Assembly: GCA_026120185.1 (NCBI GenBank)
Contig: JANUWF010002273.1
Span: 1,595,001-1,659,000 of the forward strand
Source: Voacanga thouarsii
Lineage: Eukaryota > Streptophyta > Magnoliopsida > Gentianales > Apocynaceae
Reading direction: 5' to 3'
DNA: 64,000 nt
The notes under the pieces are model-generated. The model did not search any database, was not told where the DNA came from, and saw only the letters and a program-made list of their open reading frames with translations. Positions 24,201 to 35,925 of the stretch are shown piece by piece; positions within the stretch are counted from its first letter, which is position 1, and every line of letters begins with the position of its first letter. Both the position numbers and the translations under genes were made by a program.

Positions 24201-26036
24201 GAACATCACAGTATGTTTCGTCAGCTTAATGTAGAACAAAGAAGTATTTATGAAAAAGTGGTGAATGCAGTGACAAAGAATGAGTCTAAGCTGTTTTTCC
24301 TTTATGGGTATGGTGGAACATGCAAAACATTTGTTTACAAAACAATCATTACAAGGCTGAGGTCAGAGTAAAAATTTGTCTTAATTATTGCATCATCAGG
24401 TAAAACAAAAGAACGTACTATTCCATTAAATTTATATTACTAAAAAACTACTACATAATAATGTTTTCATTCTTCACAAATAACATAAATAGCAGCTCTT
24501 TTGCTACTTGGTGGAAGAATAGCTCATAGCATATTCAAAATCCCATTAAAATGCAACGGAGATACTACGTGTTTAATAAAACAAGGAATTCAATTGGCTA
24601 AATTAATACAAAGATGCTCATTAATTATATAGGATGAAGCACCAATGAATGATAAAAATGTTTTTAAAACAGTAGACAGGACAATGAAGGATATACTAAG
24701 AGGATCCCCAGGTTTCAAAGAAGAACATTCTTTTGGTGGCAAAACAGTGTTACTTGGAGGTGATTTTAAACAAATACTCCCAGTAATACCCAAAGGAACA
24801 AGGTCAGAAATTGTAAACTCGGTAATAAACAATTTAGACATTTGGAGTAACTGTGAGGTAAATTTAGCAATACAAATTACATTACAACATATATTTACTT
24901 CATTACATTTAGTGTTTATTTATTTTCCCTATGTCGATAGTGTTAACATTAAGCACAAATATGCGTCTCCAGAATGCTTCATCAGAAGCTGAAGAAGAAC
25001 GTACACTCAAAGATTTCTCAGATTGGATTCTAAGAATTGGAAATGGTACTGAGCATTCAATTTCAAGAACAACTGATGAAGAAGCATAGTGGATCAAGAT
25101 ACCACAGAAATATACAATGCAGGAAATAGAAAATCCAGTCAAAGTAATTTTTAATGCAGTTTATGAAGGATTCGATGCTCTAAGATATGATAAGAAATAT
25201 CTAATGAATAGAGCGATACTAACACCAAGAAACGAAATAGTTGATCACATCAATGCCTTTATAATGCAAATGCTCCCTGAGGAGTTGCAACAGTACAAGA
25301 GCTCAGATGTCACTGATAATCAATTGGACAAGTTGCAGGAGAAGAAATTTTGTATTCAACGGAATTCTTAAACAACTTACAATTTGCAAGCATTCTAGAT
25401 CATAAACTTGAACTTAAAGTAGGAGTACCAATCATGCTGTTGCAGAATCTAAATCAAGGTGAAGGAATGTGCAATAGAACAAGACTCATCATAACACAAG
25501 CACGTAAATTTGTAATTGAGGCATAAATCATTTCGGGATCACATATTGGGCTACGCAAATTCATCCTGCGAATTGATATGTCTCCAACAGAAAGCAAATT
25601 GCCATTTGTAATGCGACGGAGACAATTCCCAATAACAATATGCTATGCAATAACAATTAATAAAAATCAATGACAAACTTTAGAACATGTTGGATTATAC
25701 TTACCAAAGCCTATTTTCAGTCATGGCCAACTCTATGTTGCTCTTTCAAGAGTAAAGAATCCAAATGGATTAAAGATCCTAACATTGGAAGATGATGTAG
25801 AATTCAAAACATACACAAAGAATATTGTGTATCTAGAAGCCTTTCACAATCTACCATCATGTGAGTATCTTTTAATTTCACATTCATATGTTCAATTCTT
25901 ACATTCTAACCCTTTCTTTGTTCCATTGATTCTTATTATACAGGAAATTTTATTTTCAAAAAATAATGCGACCTACAGAGGATTGTCAATTCCAGCCTTT
26001 AATACATTCAATTCTTCATCTATTGTGTATTTTTAA
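21219..26036 (+). pseudogene. Helitron Rep/PIF1-like helicase, degenerate
   Basis: A Helitron transposase joins a HUH/Y2 relaxase (Rep) to a PIF1-family helicase. Here in order: an N-terminal part CKHCGAIF then TAG then YEERLK; NIRAYNSTFAMTSTSGYID; ICGQNHHRIGTLLPE; a Helitron_like_N domain STFTGSPCYMIQNYQDAMAI (22329 on); the Rep motif EFQKRGLPHFD at 22705-22737; the two-tyrosine motif KYLFKYITKG at 23222-23251; PPSTGERYFLRMLLNVVKGP at 23679; a Walker A region YGYGGTCKT (24303-24329); Walker B LII then TAG then [19 protein letters not shown]; and the C-terminal GLYLPKPIFSHGQLYVALSR. The second HUH His is Asp, the Walker A Gly before Lys is Cys, and the Walker B Trp is a stop. Several frameshifts and further stops occur. 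Confidence 0.92.
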
Positions 26037-26517
26037 TATATGATTATTGTACCTATTCTGTATTTTCAGATTGTATTTTGAAAAGAAAATCATACATTTT
26101 GTTGTGCATCATATGTGGGTTTCTGATAGTGTTGCAAAACATCTATTGCTCTCCCAATCGTGTTTATATAAACACTCAATATACGTAGCACATTATTAAA
26201 ACAACTAACCTAATAGCATATCTAAGGATTTCTAAATAAACTTGAGCAAATGCTTTTTTTAGTAATTTATATATACTTCTTTTATTATGCAGCATACATG
26301 GGCTTCTAATGGTGAACCATCGTCGCAAAACACCGATTGATTTTCCAATCATATTTATATAGACTCCCAATATACTTAGCACAGAATTCAAGTTATTAAC
26401 CTCATACAGTACCTAAAAAATCAGGTAGTTTTAAACCATGAAGAATCAACCCATTCAGCTACCAACCAACAATCAAAATCATATTAAACTAACCACAAAT
26501 AAAACACAACCACCAGT

Positions 26518-26668
26518 ACATTCTGTCGACATTTTTGAGTTTTCTCATATAATCCACAAAGACATGCAGCAATATCTACATGGCAAAAACAATTATGAAG
26601 CATTCCTCTTCAATTCAACCTTCATACAAAAAAGCACTTACCAATTAAAAAACCCTTTTGGTGAGCAG
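26518..26668 (-). pseudogene. Inverted RPA-derived segment, copy 1 (truncated)
   Basis: On the minus strand this reads 'ttttttaattg|gtaagtgc', an intron, then 'gccatgtag|atattgctgcatgtc' and 'tttgtggattatatgagaaa'. It matches the RPA gene at about 16627-16740 (GGFLIG, intron, DIAGRLCGLSEK), including both splice sites. The upstream exon is cut short. Confidence 0.8.
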
Positions 26669-28066
26669 AATAAAATCACTTATCTTTCAAATCATACTCA
26701 ATTTTACTTAACGAAGAAAAATAGGAAATATAGAACCAGCAAAAAAATGATCAACAGAAATAACTATACATAGACTTCATGAAACTCATATCACAATTTC
26801 AGACTGCCATTATTTTGTGCAGAGTTCATATCAGTTGCCTATCTTCACTATACTCTGCACAAGCATTATAGTGAATCAAAGACCATCACTATGAAGCATC
26901 AACCCATTCAGCCATAAACCAAGAATGAAAATTATATAAAACCAACAACCACAAACACATTCATAAGTACATTCTGTTTTCTTCAAAATAAACTTTTGAT
27001 AACTTGGTAAAAATCAAAAATAGGAAATAAATTGAATTTTTCATATTGTATTTTTCAAAGAAAATGCTAGATTGTATTGTACATCATACATGGGCTTTTG
27101 ATGGTAAACCATCGTCGCAAAACACCCATTGATTTCCTAATCATGTTTATATAGACACCTAATATACTTAGCACATTATTAAAACAGCTAACCTAAAAAC
27201 ATATCTAAATTATCAATTACATCATTGAACATTGGGTCAATTTTTATAACAAAACAAAGAGCTTGAGAAAATACTTTTTCAGTAATTTATATATACTTCT
27301 TTTATTGTGCACCATATATGGGCTTCTGATGGTAAACCATCATCGCAAAACACTGATTGGTTTCTCAATTATGTTTATATAGACATCTAATATACTTAGC
27401 ACAGAATCATCATAAAGTCTCAACCCATTCAGCCACAATCAACAATGAAAATTATATAAAACCAACAACGACAAACACATCCATAAGTACATTCTATTTT
27501 TTTCAAAATAAACTTTTGATAACTTGGTAAAAACCAAAAATAGGAAATAAATTGAATTTTTATATTGTATTTTTAATAGAAAATGCTAGATTGTGTTGTG
27601 CATCATACATGGGCCTCTGATGGTAAACCATCATCGCAAAACACCCATTGGTTTCCTAATCATATTTATATAGACACACAATATATTTAGCACATTATTA
27701 AAACAGCTAACCTAAAAGCATATCTGCATTATCAATTACGTCATTGAATATTGGGTCAATTTTTATAACAAAACAAAGAGCTTGAGAAAATGCTTTTTCA
27801 GTAATTTATATATACTTATTTTATTGTGCATCATACGTGGACTTCTAATAGTGAACCATCGTCGCAAAACACCGATTAGTTTCCCAATCATGTTATATAG
27901 ACACCCAATATATTTAGCACAAAATTCAAATTATTAACCTTATATAGTACCTCAAAAACCAGGTAGATTTAAACCATGAAGGATCAACTTATTGAACCAC
28001 CAACCAACAATCAAAATCATATTAAACCAACAACCACAAACAAAACACAACCACCAGTATATTTTG

Positions 28067-28270
28067 TCCATATGTTTCAATTTTCTAATATAATCCACAG
28101 AGAAATGCTGCAATATCTACATTGTAGAAACAATTCCGAAGCATTGCTCTTCAATTCAACTATCACACAAAGAAGCACTTACCAATTAAAAACTCCCTTT
28201 GATGAGCACGTCTTTCGGGTTGCTCAAAACAAATGAGCATAAATTTATGCCATAGAATTCTAAGTAACAA
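28067..28270 (-). pseudogene. Inverted RPA-derived segment, copy 2
   Basis: The minus strand has 'ttacttagaattctatgg', 'ataaatttatgctcat', 'tttgagcaacccgaaagacg' and 'tttttaattg|gtaagt', then intron and 'atgtag|atattgcagcatttc'. The RPA gene has the same order: 'ttacctagaattccaag', 'ataaatttatgcttat', 'tttgaacaacatgaaagacg', 'tttttaattg|gtaagt', 'tatag|atattgcaggacgtc'. The match runs through exon, intron boundary and next exon, and it has no LTR at the site where the gene copy carries one. Confidence 0.85.
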
Positions 28271-28800
28271 AAAACAGTAGGTTATCTATTCAGATTCTAG
28301 TAAAAAATTTACTCAATTAGAATAAAATAGCTTATCTTTCAATTCATACTCAATTTTACCTAACAAAGAAAAATACGAAATATAGAACTATAAAAAAAAT
28401 TATCAATAGAAATAACCATATATAGACTTTTTGAAACTCATATCACAATTTTAGACTCCCATTATTCTGTGCACAATTCATATAAATTACTTATCTTCAC
28501 TATACTCTGCACAAGCATTAGACTGAATCAAACACCATCACTATGAAACATCAACCCACTCAACCACAAAGCAAGAATGAAAATTATATAAAAGCAAAAT
28601 AAAGTTTTGATAACTTTGTAAAAACCAAAAATAGGAAATAAATTGAATTTTTCTTGTATTGTGCATCATACGTGGACTTCTAATGCTGAACACAACCACC
28701 AGTATAATCTTCATTAACTTCATAGAATACCTCAAAAGCCAGCTGCATCAAAATCATGTTAAACTAACAACTACAAACAAAACACACCCACCAGTATATT

Positions 28801-29005
28801 TTGTACACATTTTTTAATTTTCTCATATAATCCACAAAGACATGCTGCAATATCTACATGGCAGAAACAATTCTGAAACATTCCTCTTCAATTCAACCCT
28901 CACACAAAAAAGTACTTACCAATTAAAAACCTCCTTTGATGAGCATGTCTTTCATGTTCCTCAAAAGAAATGAGCATAAATTTATACCTTAAAATTCTAG
29001 GTAAC
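28801..29005 (-). pseudogene. Inverted RPA-derived segment, copy 3
   Basis: Same structure as copy 2 (exon end, 5' splice site, intron, 3' splice site, exon start). It lies just upstream of the solo LTR at 29123. Confidence 0.8.
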
Positions 29006-29122
29006 AAAAAACAGCAGATTATCTATTCAGATTGTATTAAAAAATTTACTAAATTAGAATAAAATCACTTATCTTTCAAATCATCCTCAATTTTACTTAA
29101 CAAAGAAAAATAGGAAATACAG

Positions 29123-30851
29123 TGTTAGTGTTGTGCCCTAGAGATAATCACTTGTACATTATATATGACACATTTTATTTTAAATAAAAGGCATTATTTA
29201 TCTTACAGTTTCTTTTGTTTACTTTAAGTAATATAACTGTTCGATAAAGTCCCTAGTACAACATTGTGTTAAGAAAATCATGATAGAGATGATGATATGA
29301 GATTCCTACTACACTGGATGGTGTTAGTACTTAAATAGTTCCTAGTCATAGTATTAATGAGACAGGATATCATTAATGCGTTAAGACTAGCATGTGTTAG
29401 ACTTCCTGATTTGATCAGGCGATGGTTCTCATAACCGTGAGTATTGAGATACTCAAAGTTAACACATGGATGCTTGTTAATAGAACAAATTCATTGGATG
29501 ACTTAGCTTTGAGATAATCACATGGATAACTATTTAGTACCAGTGATATAATCTCAATATAGCAAACGTGCAAGTATCCTTAGACTTGAGATCTCCAAGG
29601 TACTTTGTTTGTTGAACTTTATACTTTGGTTCTAATCTCCGGAGCTCGATCGAGGGCCACCTATGGGATGGATATTGGGTACATTGTGAGGTAAACAAAA
29701 GTAGTTGAGAGGGTTAATAAAGGATTCACCACTCCTAATAGTAGGGGCGAATATCTCACGGCCACTTGTAGGAATTACTACTCGGAAAGTCCTTGGCCAA
29801 AGCGATCATGTATTGGAAACAGTTCTAATTGATACACATCTGGAGTAGTGGGTTCCTGGTACAAGTACTATTTTATTCAGGCCAGAATTAATTTTGAAGG
29901 GAGTTGGCACTAATTTCGTACTCCAAACCGAATGCGATATTGTATGGTGAAAGGAGTTAATTGCATTGAAATTTGTTATTGAAGGGTTCATGTCAAACCA
30001 CTTGACTTCCTGGACTCTTGGGTGGTCAGATGTATTGCTAGATACCGCTCATGATCTGAAAATTTGAGTTTATTAATTGATGAATTAATAAACCAATCCT
30101 GATTAATTAATTCTAATTAATAGGATTAATTCTAATTAATTATGGATTATTAATCTCAAAGATATTTGGATTAATTCATATTCCCTACCAATTGACTCGG
30201 AAACCTAATAGGTCATACACAATAGAGGATTATATACTCAAGATATTATTTGATAATATTGTGGGGTTAATTGTGAGAAAGAGAAGTTATTGTGGATAAA
30301 TTATAATTAGTTATAATTTGTGATCCAAGTCATAATTATGGAAACTTGATATTTCCAATTATAATTAGGAAATTTTAGTTGTTTTGGAATTTCAGATTTT
30401 CAGTGAATTTTAAACATATATTGGATATGCTCAAAACCCTAATCCAATGGTGATTCACACGAAAATAGGAGCCACAAAACAAACGCCTTCTCTCTCTCTC
30501 TCTCTCATTTTGCTGAAAACGAAAACAGCCCTAGCCGCCATCTTTTTTTGCTAACACAAGAAATCTTGGTGCTTGAGTATTCCTCTGTGTGGATTACTGT
30601 TAAAGATAATCACACACTGTGATTATAGTGGTTAGACGTCCAATTCTCGTGGAGTTTGCATAAGATGATTGCTGGATCGCGCCTCGCCTTGAAGAAGATC
30701 AATTTTGTTCTTCGGATGATCAAATAAAGGTAAAAAATTGTTACATTTATTGTCTTTATGTTTTGTTCTCCACACATAGGTGGGTCCTGTGATAGTATCT
30801 CGTTTATTCTTCCGCTACGCCGTATAGGATACAAGCCTAAGATACCTAACA
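29123..30851 (+). mobile_element. Solo copia LTR inside the repeat array
   Basis: It begins TGTTAGTGTTGTGCCCTAGA and ends ATACCTAACA (6-bp inverted ends TGTTAG/CTAACA). The perfect 5-bp duplication TACAG flanks it at 29118-29122 and 30852-30856. It is 1729 bp long with no internal coding sequence. The array copy at 26711-26770 shows the empty site: its 'ggaaatatagaaccagcaaa' corresponds to 'ggaaatacag' plus 'aaccag' across the insertion. A (TC)n run lies at 30487-30507 in the leader part. Confidence 0.95.
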
Positions 30852-31910
30852 TACAGAACCAGAAAAAAAATGATCAACAGAAATATATTATACAGAGACT
30901 TCATGAAACTCATATCATAATTTCAGATTGCCATTATTTTGTGCAGAGTTCATATCAATTACTTATCTTCATTATACTCTGCACAAGCATTATAGTGAAT
31001 CAAAGACCATCACCATGAAGCATCAACACACTCAGCCACAAATCAAGAATGAAAATTATATAAAACCAACAACCACAAACACATCCATAAATACATTCTG
31101 TGTTATGTCAACATAATCTTTTAATAACTTGCTAAAAACTAAAAATAGGAAATAAATTGAATTTTCACATTGTGTTTTTAATACAAAATGGTAGGTTGTA
31201 TTGTGCATCATATGTGGACTTCTAATAGTAAATCATCGTCGCAAAACACCCATTAGTTTCCCAATCGTGTTTATTTAGACACCCAATATATTTAGCACAT
31301 TATTAAAACAGCTAACCTAATAGCATATCTAAATAACCAATTAGGTCATTCAACATTGCGTTATTTTATGACAAAACAAACAGCTTGGAAAAATGCTTTT
31401 TCACTAATTTATATATACTTATTTTATTGTGCATCATACGTAGGTTTCTGAGGGTGAACCATCATTACAAAACAATGATTGGTTTCTCAATCATGTTTAT
31501 ATAGACACCCAATATACTTAGCACAAAATCACCATAAAGTATCAACCCACTCAGCCACAAATCAACAATGAAAATTATATAAAACCAACAACCACAAACA
31601 CATCCATAAGAACATTCTGTTTTCTTCAAAACAAACTTTTAATAACTTAGTAAAAACCAAAAATAGGAAATAAATTGAATTTTCATATTGTATTTTTCAT
31701 AGAAAATGGTAGATTATGTTGTGCATCATACGTAGGCCTTTGATGGTAAACCATCGTTACAAAACACTCATTGGTTTTCTAATCATGTTATATAGACACC
31801 CAATATACTTAGCACAGAATTCAGATTATCAACCTATTAAACAACCAACCAACAATCAAAATCATATTAAACCAACAACCATAAACAAAACACAACTAGC
31901 AGTACATTCT

Positions 31911-32112
31911 GTCCATATTTTTGAATTTTCTCATAAAATCCACAAAGAAATTCTGCAATATCTACAAGGCAGAAACAATTCTAAAGCATTCCTCTTCAAT
32001 TCAACCATCACACAAAGCAGCACTTACCAATTAAAAACTCTCTTTGATGACCATGTCTTTTGTATTGCTAAAAAAAGATGAGTATAAATTTAAGCCTTGG
32101 AATTCTAGGTAA
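31911..32112 (-). pseudogene. Inverted RPA-derived segment, copy 4
   Basis: Same structure as copy 2. The minus-strand exon includes 'aaagagagtttttaattg|gta'. The coding frame is not kept. Confidence 0.8.
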
Positions 32113-33000
32113 CAAAAAATAGTAGGTTATCTATTCAAATTTACTAAAAAAAATTTACTGAATTAGAATAAAATAACTTATATAAAACCAAAAACCACAA
32201 ACACATCCATAAGTAAATTCTTTTTTTTTTTTTCAACACAAAAAAAACAAGCGAAGAGAACAAGCGGCTACTAATGAGGAGGTGAGAGCCAAAGCGAAGA
32301 GAATGAGTCAAGAGATGGATAATGTTCAAGCAATTGGGAAGCTCCTAAACTCATATTTAATTCAGTAATAGGCTGAGGGTGTGGGTGCCAAGTCGTATAT
32401 AAAACCAACAACCACAAACACATCCATAAGTACATTCTGTTTTCTTCAAAACAAACTTTTGATAACTTGGTAAAAAGCAAAAATAGGAAATAAATTGAAT
32501 TTTCATATTGCATTTTTCATAGAAAATGCTAGATTATGTTGTGCATTATACGTGAGCCTCTGATGGTAAACCATCGTCGCAAAAGACCTATTGGTTTCTC
32601 AATCATGTTTATATAGACACCCAATATACTTAGCACATTATTAAAACAGCTAACCTAAAAGCATATCTAAATTATCAATTAGGTCATTGAACATTGGGTC
32701 ATTTTTATAACAAAACAAAGAATTTGAGAAAATTCTTTTTCAGTAATTTATATATACTTTTTTTTATTGTGCATCATATGTGGGCTTCTGATGGTGAACT
32801 ATTGTTGCAAAACACTGATTAGTTTCACAATTATGTTTATATAGACACCCAATATACTTAGCACATAATTTAAATAATTAACCTCATACAATATTTAAAC
32901 CATGAATGATCAACCCACTCAGCTACAAATTAACAATCAAAATCATATTAAACCAATAACCACAAACACAGCCACCAGCTATAAACAAAACACAACCACC

Positions 33001-33215
33001 AGTACACTCTGTCCACATTTTTGAATTTTCTCATATAATCACAGACACATGTTGCAATATCTACATGAAAAAAACAATTCTGAAATATTCCTCTTCAATT
33101 CAACCTTCACACAAAGAAGCACTTACCAATTAAAAAGCCCCTTTGATAAGCACATCTTTCATGTTGCTCAAAACAAATTAGCACAAATTTATACCTTGGA
33201 ATTTTAAGTAACAAA
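33001..33215 (-). pseudogene. Inverted RPA-derived segment, copy 5
   Basis: Same structure as copy 2. On the minus strand the exon reads 'gagcaacatgaaagatgtgc', the closest of the five to the RPA gene at this point. It is the copy nearest the captured polyamine-oxidase fragment. Confidence 0.8.
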
Positions 33216-33361
33216 AAAAAGAAGATTATCATACTACCATTATCAGAATGCAGAACCAGTAAAAAATTGATCAACTAACATAGGAACTTCTATTAAAAAT
33301 TGTAGGGGAAAATACATTTAACAAAAATAAATAAAAATTAAAATAGAAAACAGATGAATTT

Positions 33362-33640
33362 ACCATGATGTTACCATGTCAATTGACCAACCAAATCAAT
33401 AATCAGTGTGGATTTGTTCACTAATTCGATCACCTGACTCCAATAAAACCACATGAATAACAATACAAAACTCAACTTAGCAACATAACACAAGAAATAT
33501 GAAAGTTGTATAGAAAATAAGAGTATAAACATTAGGACAACTTTAAAAGATGGATTCTGTAAAATTCGAGCAGCAGCAATCGCAGAAATACACCCACCAA
33601 TCACAATAATAGAGAGGCACGACCATGCCACCTATCAATT
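33362..33640 (-). pseudogene. Captured polyamine oxidase fragment, two exons
   Basis: The upstream exon (about 33532-33640, minus) reads SIIVIGGCISAIAAARILQN followed by PSFKVV. This is the N-terminal FAD-binding Rossmann segment of plant PAO2-5-type polyamine oxidases (family VIVIGGGISGIAAAR.L.NASFKV). After an AT-rich intron, the exon at 33362-33442 reads ESGDRISEQIHTDY, a TGA stop, then FGWSIDMVTSW, matching family [26 protein letters not shown]. The third glycine of the dinucleotide loop is Cys, and the stop replaces Ser. About 45 of some 490 residues are present. The retained intron shows capture from genomic DNA. The enzyme family oxidises spermine or spermidine, but this copy cannot. 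Confidence 0.8.
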
Positions 33641-35247
33641 TTGGATGGAGAAATATCTAAACATATTGGATATGTACCCATCAGAAAGCACAAAAAAATT
33701 ACATAAAGAAAGCTATTTTCTGGGAACGTATCAGCAAACAAAAAAGCACATAAAGCACAAACCAAGCTAAACCTAAAACTATTTTTTTGGCTACCATTTG
33801 GCAAAGAAGGAAATGAATTCTCTACTGGGACAGTAGAATAAAAATTTCTTATGCAAAGAGAAAAACTCTACCCACTTTTTCAAATCAGATTCATTTTTCT
33901 TCCTTTATCATTGTCCTACACTAACTTTCCCTTCCAAGTCTTCTCCATACTAATCATACAAGGTAATATAAACTGCTATTTTTATTACTAAACTTTCTCT
34001 TCCTCTTCAATAATCATACAAGCTAATATCCATTCCTATATAGTGGCAGCCTGTATATATGTCTACTAATCTATTCAACAAACATAAAAAAAATGCAATC
34101 TAGGAAACAAAATTGTAATATATTGAGTATATTAATAGGGCACTAAATGATCACTTAGTCAACATAGCATAGGATATAGGCACATTAATCCAACATCGTA
34201 ATTCTACTACATCCACATATCAATTAAACTAAACAAAATTGACTAAGAGAATACTCATTAAACATAGAAACAAAATAATGGAGAATTGAAAGGCAACTGT
34301 CTTCTCAAACACCAAACAAAACGAAACAATCAGAACAACTACCATCGAGAAAATTGCTGGAGAATGAGTCATGATTTTGTGTTCCATGAAATTTAGGTTG
34401 CACAACCGTGAAAAAATAGCGAATTCAGATAAATAAATCTTCTCTCCCGTCGACTCAATTACGATTCGTAACAACAACACAAATGACACGAAATCAACAG
34501 AAAAATATATGACTATGTTCTTCAGATCAAGTAAATTTAAATTTACAAGTGTATTATATTTAGTAATTGCTAAATAAATTTTCATACAGATCAGTATGAA
34601 AGAAAAAAAATTCTACTTTTATTATTAATCTTTTATTCATATTTCAAGAAGAAAAAAAGAAAGAATTAGTATCCCATCCTACATACACCTCGTTCAACTC
34701 TCCTACCTTTCATAACTACAGCAACACCAATCCTGACATTTTTAATTCTGTCATTTTAACCAAACAACACCATATAAATTACATGTCTATCTCATTTGCA
34801 GAATTATCAACCTTCACTTCTCCTACCTTTGATAACTACAGCTTGATCATAACAATTCAATAACAAATGCACATTTAATATATAGCTATCCCACTTCCAT
34901 TTTCCTTTGACACCCATAATAATCCTAAATTCGTCAAATGATAAAAATACTTTACGCTCCGAAAAACCATTGTTCCAATAATTCCATTTATTCTTTCCTC
35001 AATCAACCATACAAAAACCATTTCTATGTTTTTAATTGATCAATCACATTAACAAAATAAAACATAAAGTGCAGCCATAGTAATGATTAACGAAATTCAA
35101 ATTTCAAATTCATACTAACTATTACATATTAGCCATGATACACTGAAACTTTCCTACACCATAACTAAATTTCTAATTAAAACACATCATCATAACAAAG
35201 CACTACCAGGAGAAAAACCAAATGCATTTCTTTACTTTGACACAGCT
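33641..35247. other. Helitron interior, no gene recognised
   Basis: This may include upstream intron or leader sequence of the captured polyamine oxidase on the minus strand (the frame IDRWHGRAS lies just before it). Minus-strand ORFs here, such as 34229-34585 (118 codons), are dominated by hydrophobic codons as expected for T-rich noncoding DNA. The phrases 'ctcctacctttcataactac' (34701) and 'ctcctacctttgataactac' (34819) form a short direct repeat. Confidence 0.4.
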
Positions 35248-35925
35248 TCAATTTATACGCGAACATTCACCTTCCTCCAAACACAGCCTCTTCTTCACCT
35301 TTGCCTTATCCTTATGCAACACATTGCTACTAGATAAACGCATCACATCAAAAATGGTTTTCTTTTCAGTAAAACGAACATGCAACAAAATTTTATTTGT
35401 ATCATAATACAAATAAATCACATTCTGACAATCCACACCAACTTGAAGTTTATAAAACCCATAAAATTTTTTAAAGAGGTCCACATGTAAACCTAACTTA
35501 ACAGCAGATTCAACTACCCCAACAACAAATAGCTCATAAAAGTCAACAAAAGATGACATCTTCCTCTCAGTATCACCAGCAACTAAATAATCTTCACTTA
35601 AAAACATGATACTCAAAGGAAATTTCATCAAACCATGTCTCTCAACCCAACCATGTGTCTCAACCCACAAATTTTCATATAAACCAACACTACCACCACT
35701 AACAGTAGATGTAGGTAACAGTATCTCCAAATATCCTGAAATATCAGTTGAAGATTCATTTAAAAATAAGCGAATAAAATCAGTTCTTTTATTTGGAATA
35801 GCATAATGGACTTTCGCAATATGCAAATCTTCACTACTCAACACAATAGATTCGGACATAAAAGGATGAAACACAGGCTTTCCAACTAATTGGTATTTGG
35901 CTAAAAAATTATTATATAATTCCAT
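35248..35925 (-). CDS. Unidentified 225-residue protein, intact ORF
   Basis: I do not recognise this protein. The ATG at 35925 opens MELYNNFLAKYQLVGKPVFH and the frame runs to a stop at 35248-35250 without a break, ending ECSRIN. It is mixed alpha/beta in look, with alternating hydrophobic stretches (FVDFYELFVVGVVESAVKLG, NVIYLYYDTNKILLHVRF) and a basic patch KDKAKVKKRLCLEEGE near the end. No signal peptide, transmembrane segment or cysteine cluster is evident. A leader with telo-box-like and pyrimidine-rich elements lies upstream. A 678-bp ORF surviving in AT-rich, otherwise broken DNA suggests coding selection or recent capture. It could be an accessory gene of the Helitron, a captured host exon, or chance. 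Extra exons are possible. Confidence 0.5.
   Translation of the reverse strand: MELYNNFLAKYQLVGKPVFHPFMSESIVLSSEDLHIAKVHYAIPNKRTDFIRLFLNESSTDISGYLEILLPTSTVSGGSVGLYENLWVETHGWVERHGLMKFPLSIMFLSEDYLVAGDTERKMSSFVDFYELFVVGVVESAVKLGLHVDLFKKFYGFYKLQVGVDCQNVIYLYYDTNKILLHVRFTEKKTIFDVMRLSSSNVLHKDKAKVKKRLCLEEGECSRIN

Larger units (their letters stand above)
26040..33250. repeat. Complex tandem/dispersed repeat array in the Helitron 3' half
   Basis: Four kinds of module recur in varying order. One contains 'ccatcgtcgcaaaacac' and 'tatatagacacccaatata', with about eleven copies (near 26110, 26290, 27080, 27310, 27600, 27830, 31210, 31430, 31720, 32550, 32775). A second contains 'attattaaaacagctaacct' and 'gagaaaatgctttttcagta'. 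A third contains 'ataaaaccaacaaccacaaa' and 'aaaaataggaaataaattga'. A fourth is an inverted RPA-derived segment (listed separately). A solo LTR (29123-30851) splits the array, and the array sequence resumes seamlessly after it. Conserved plus-strand ORFs in the array are antisense to the RPA pieces. Confidence 0.88.

Noticed and set aside
26438..28236. Conserved plus-strand ORFs (for example 26438-26773, 27976-28236, 31716-32081) that look like a repeated protein family
   Set aside because: They run antisense through RPA-derived exon-intron-exon segments and share similarity only because the repeats do. The minus-strand reading explains them with splice sites.
34229..34585. 118-codon minus-strand ORF with many hydrophobic residues as a membrane protein
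   Set aside because: The composition matches T-rich noncoding DNA, there is no recognisable domain, and no splice or promoter context was seen.
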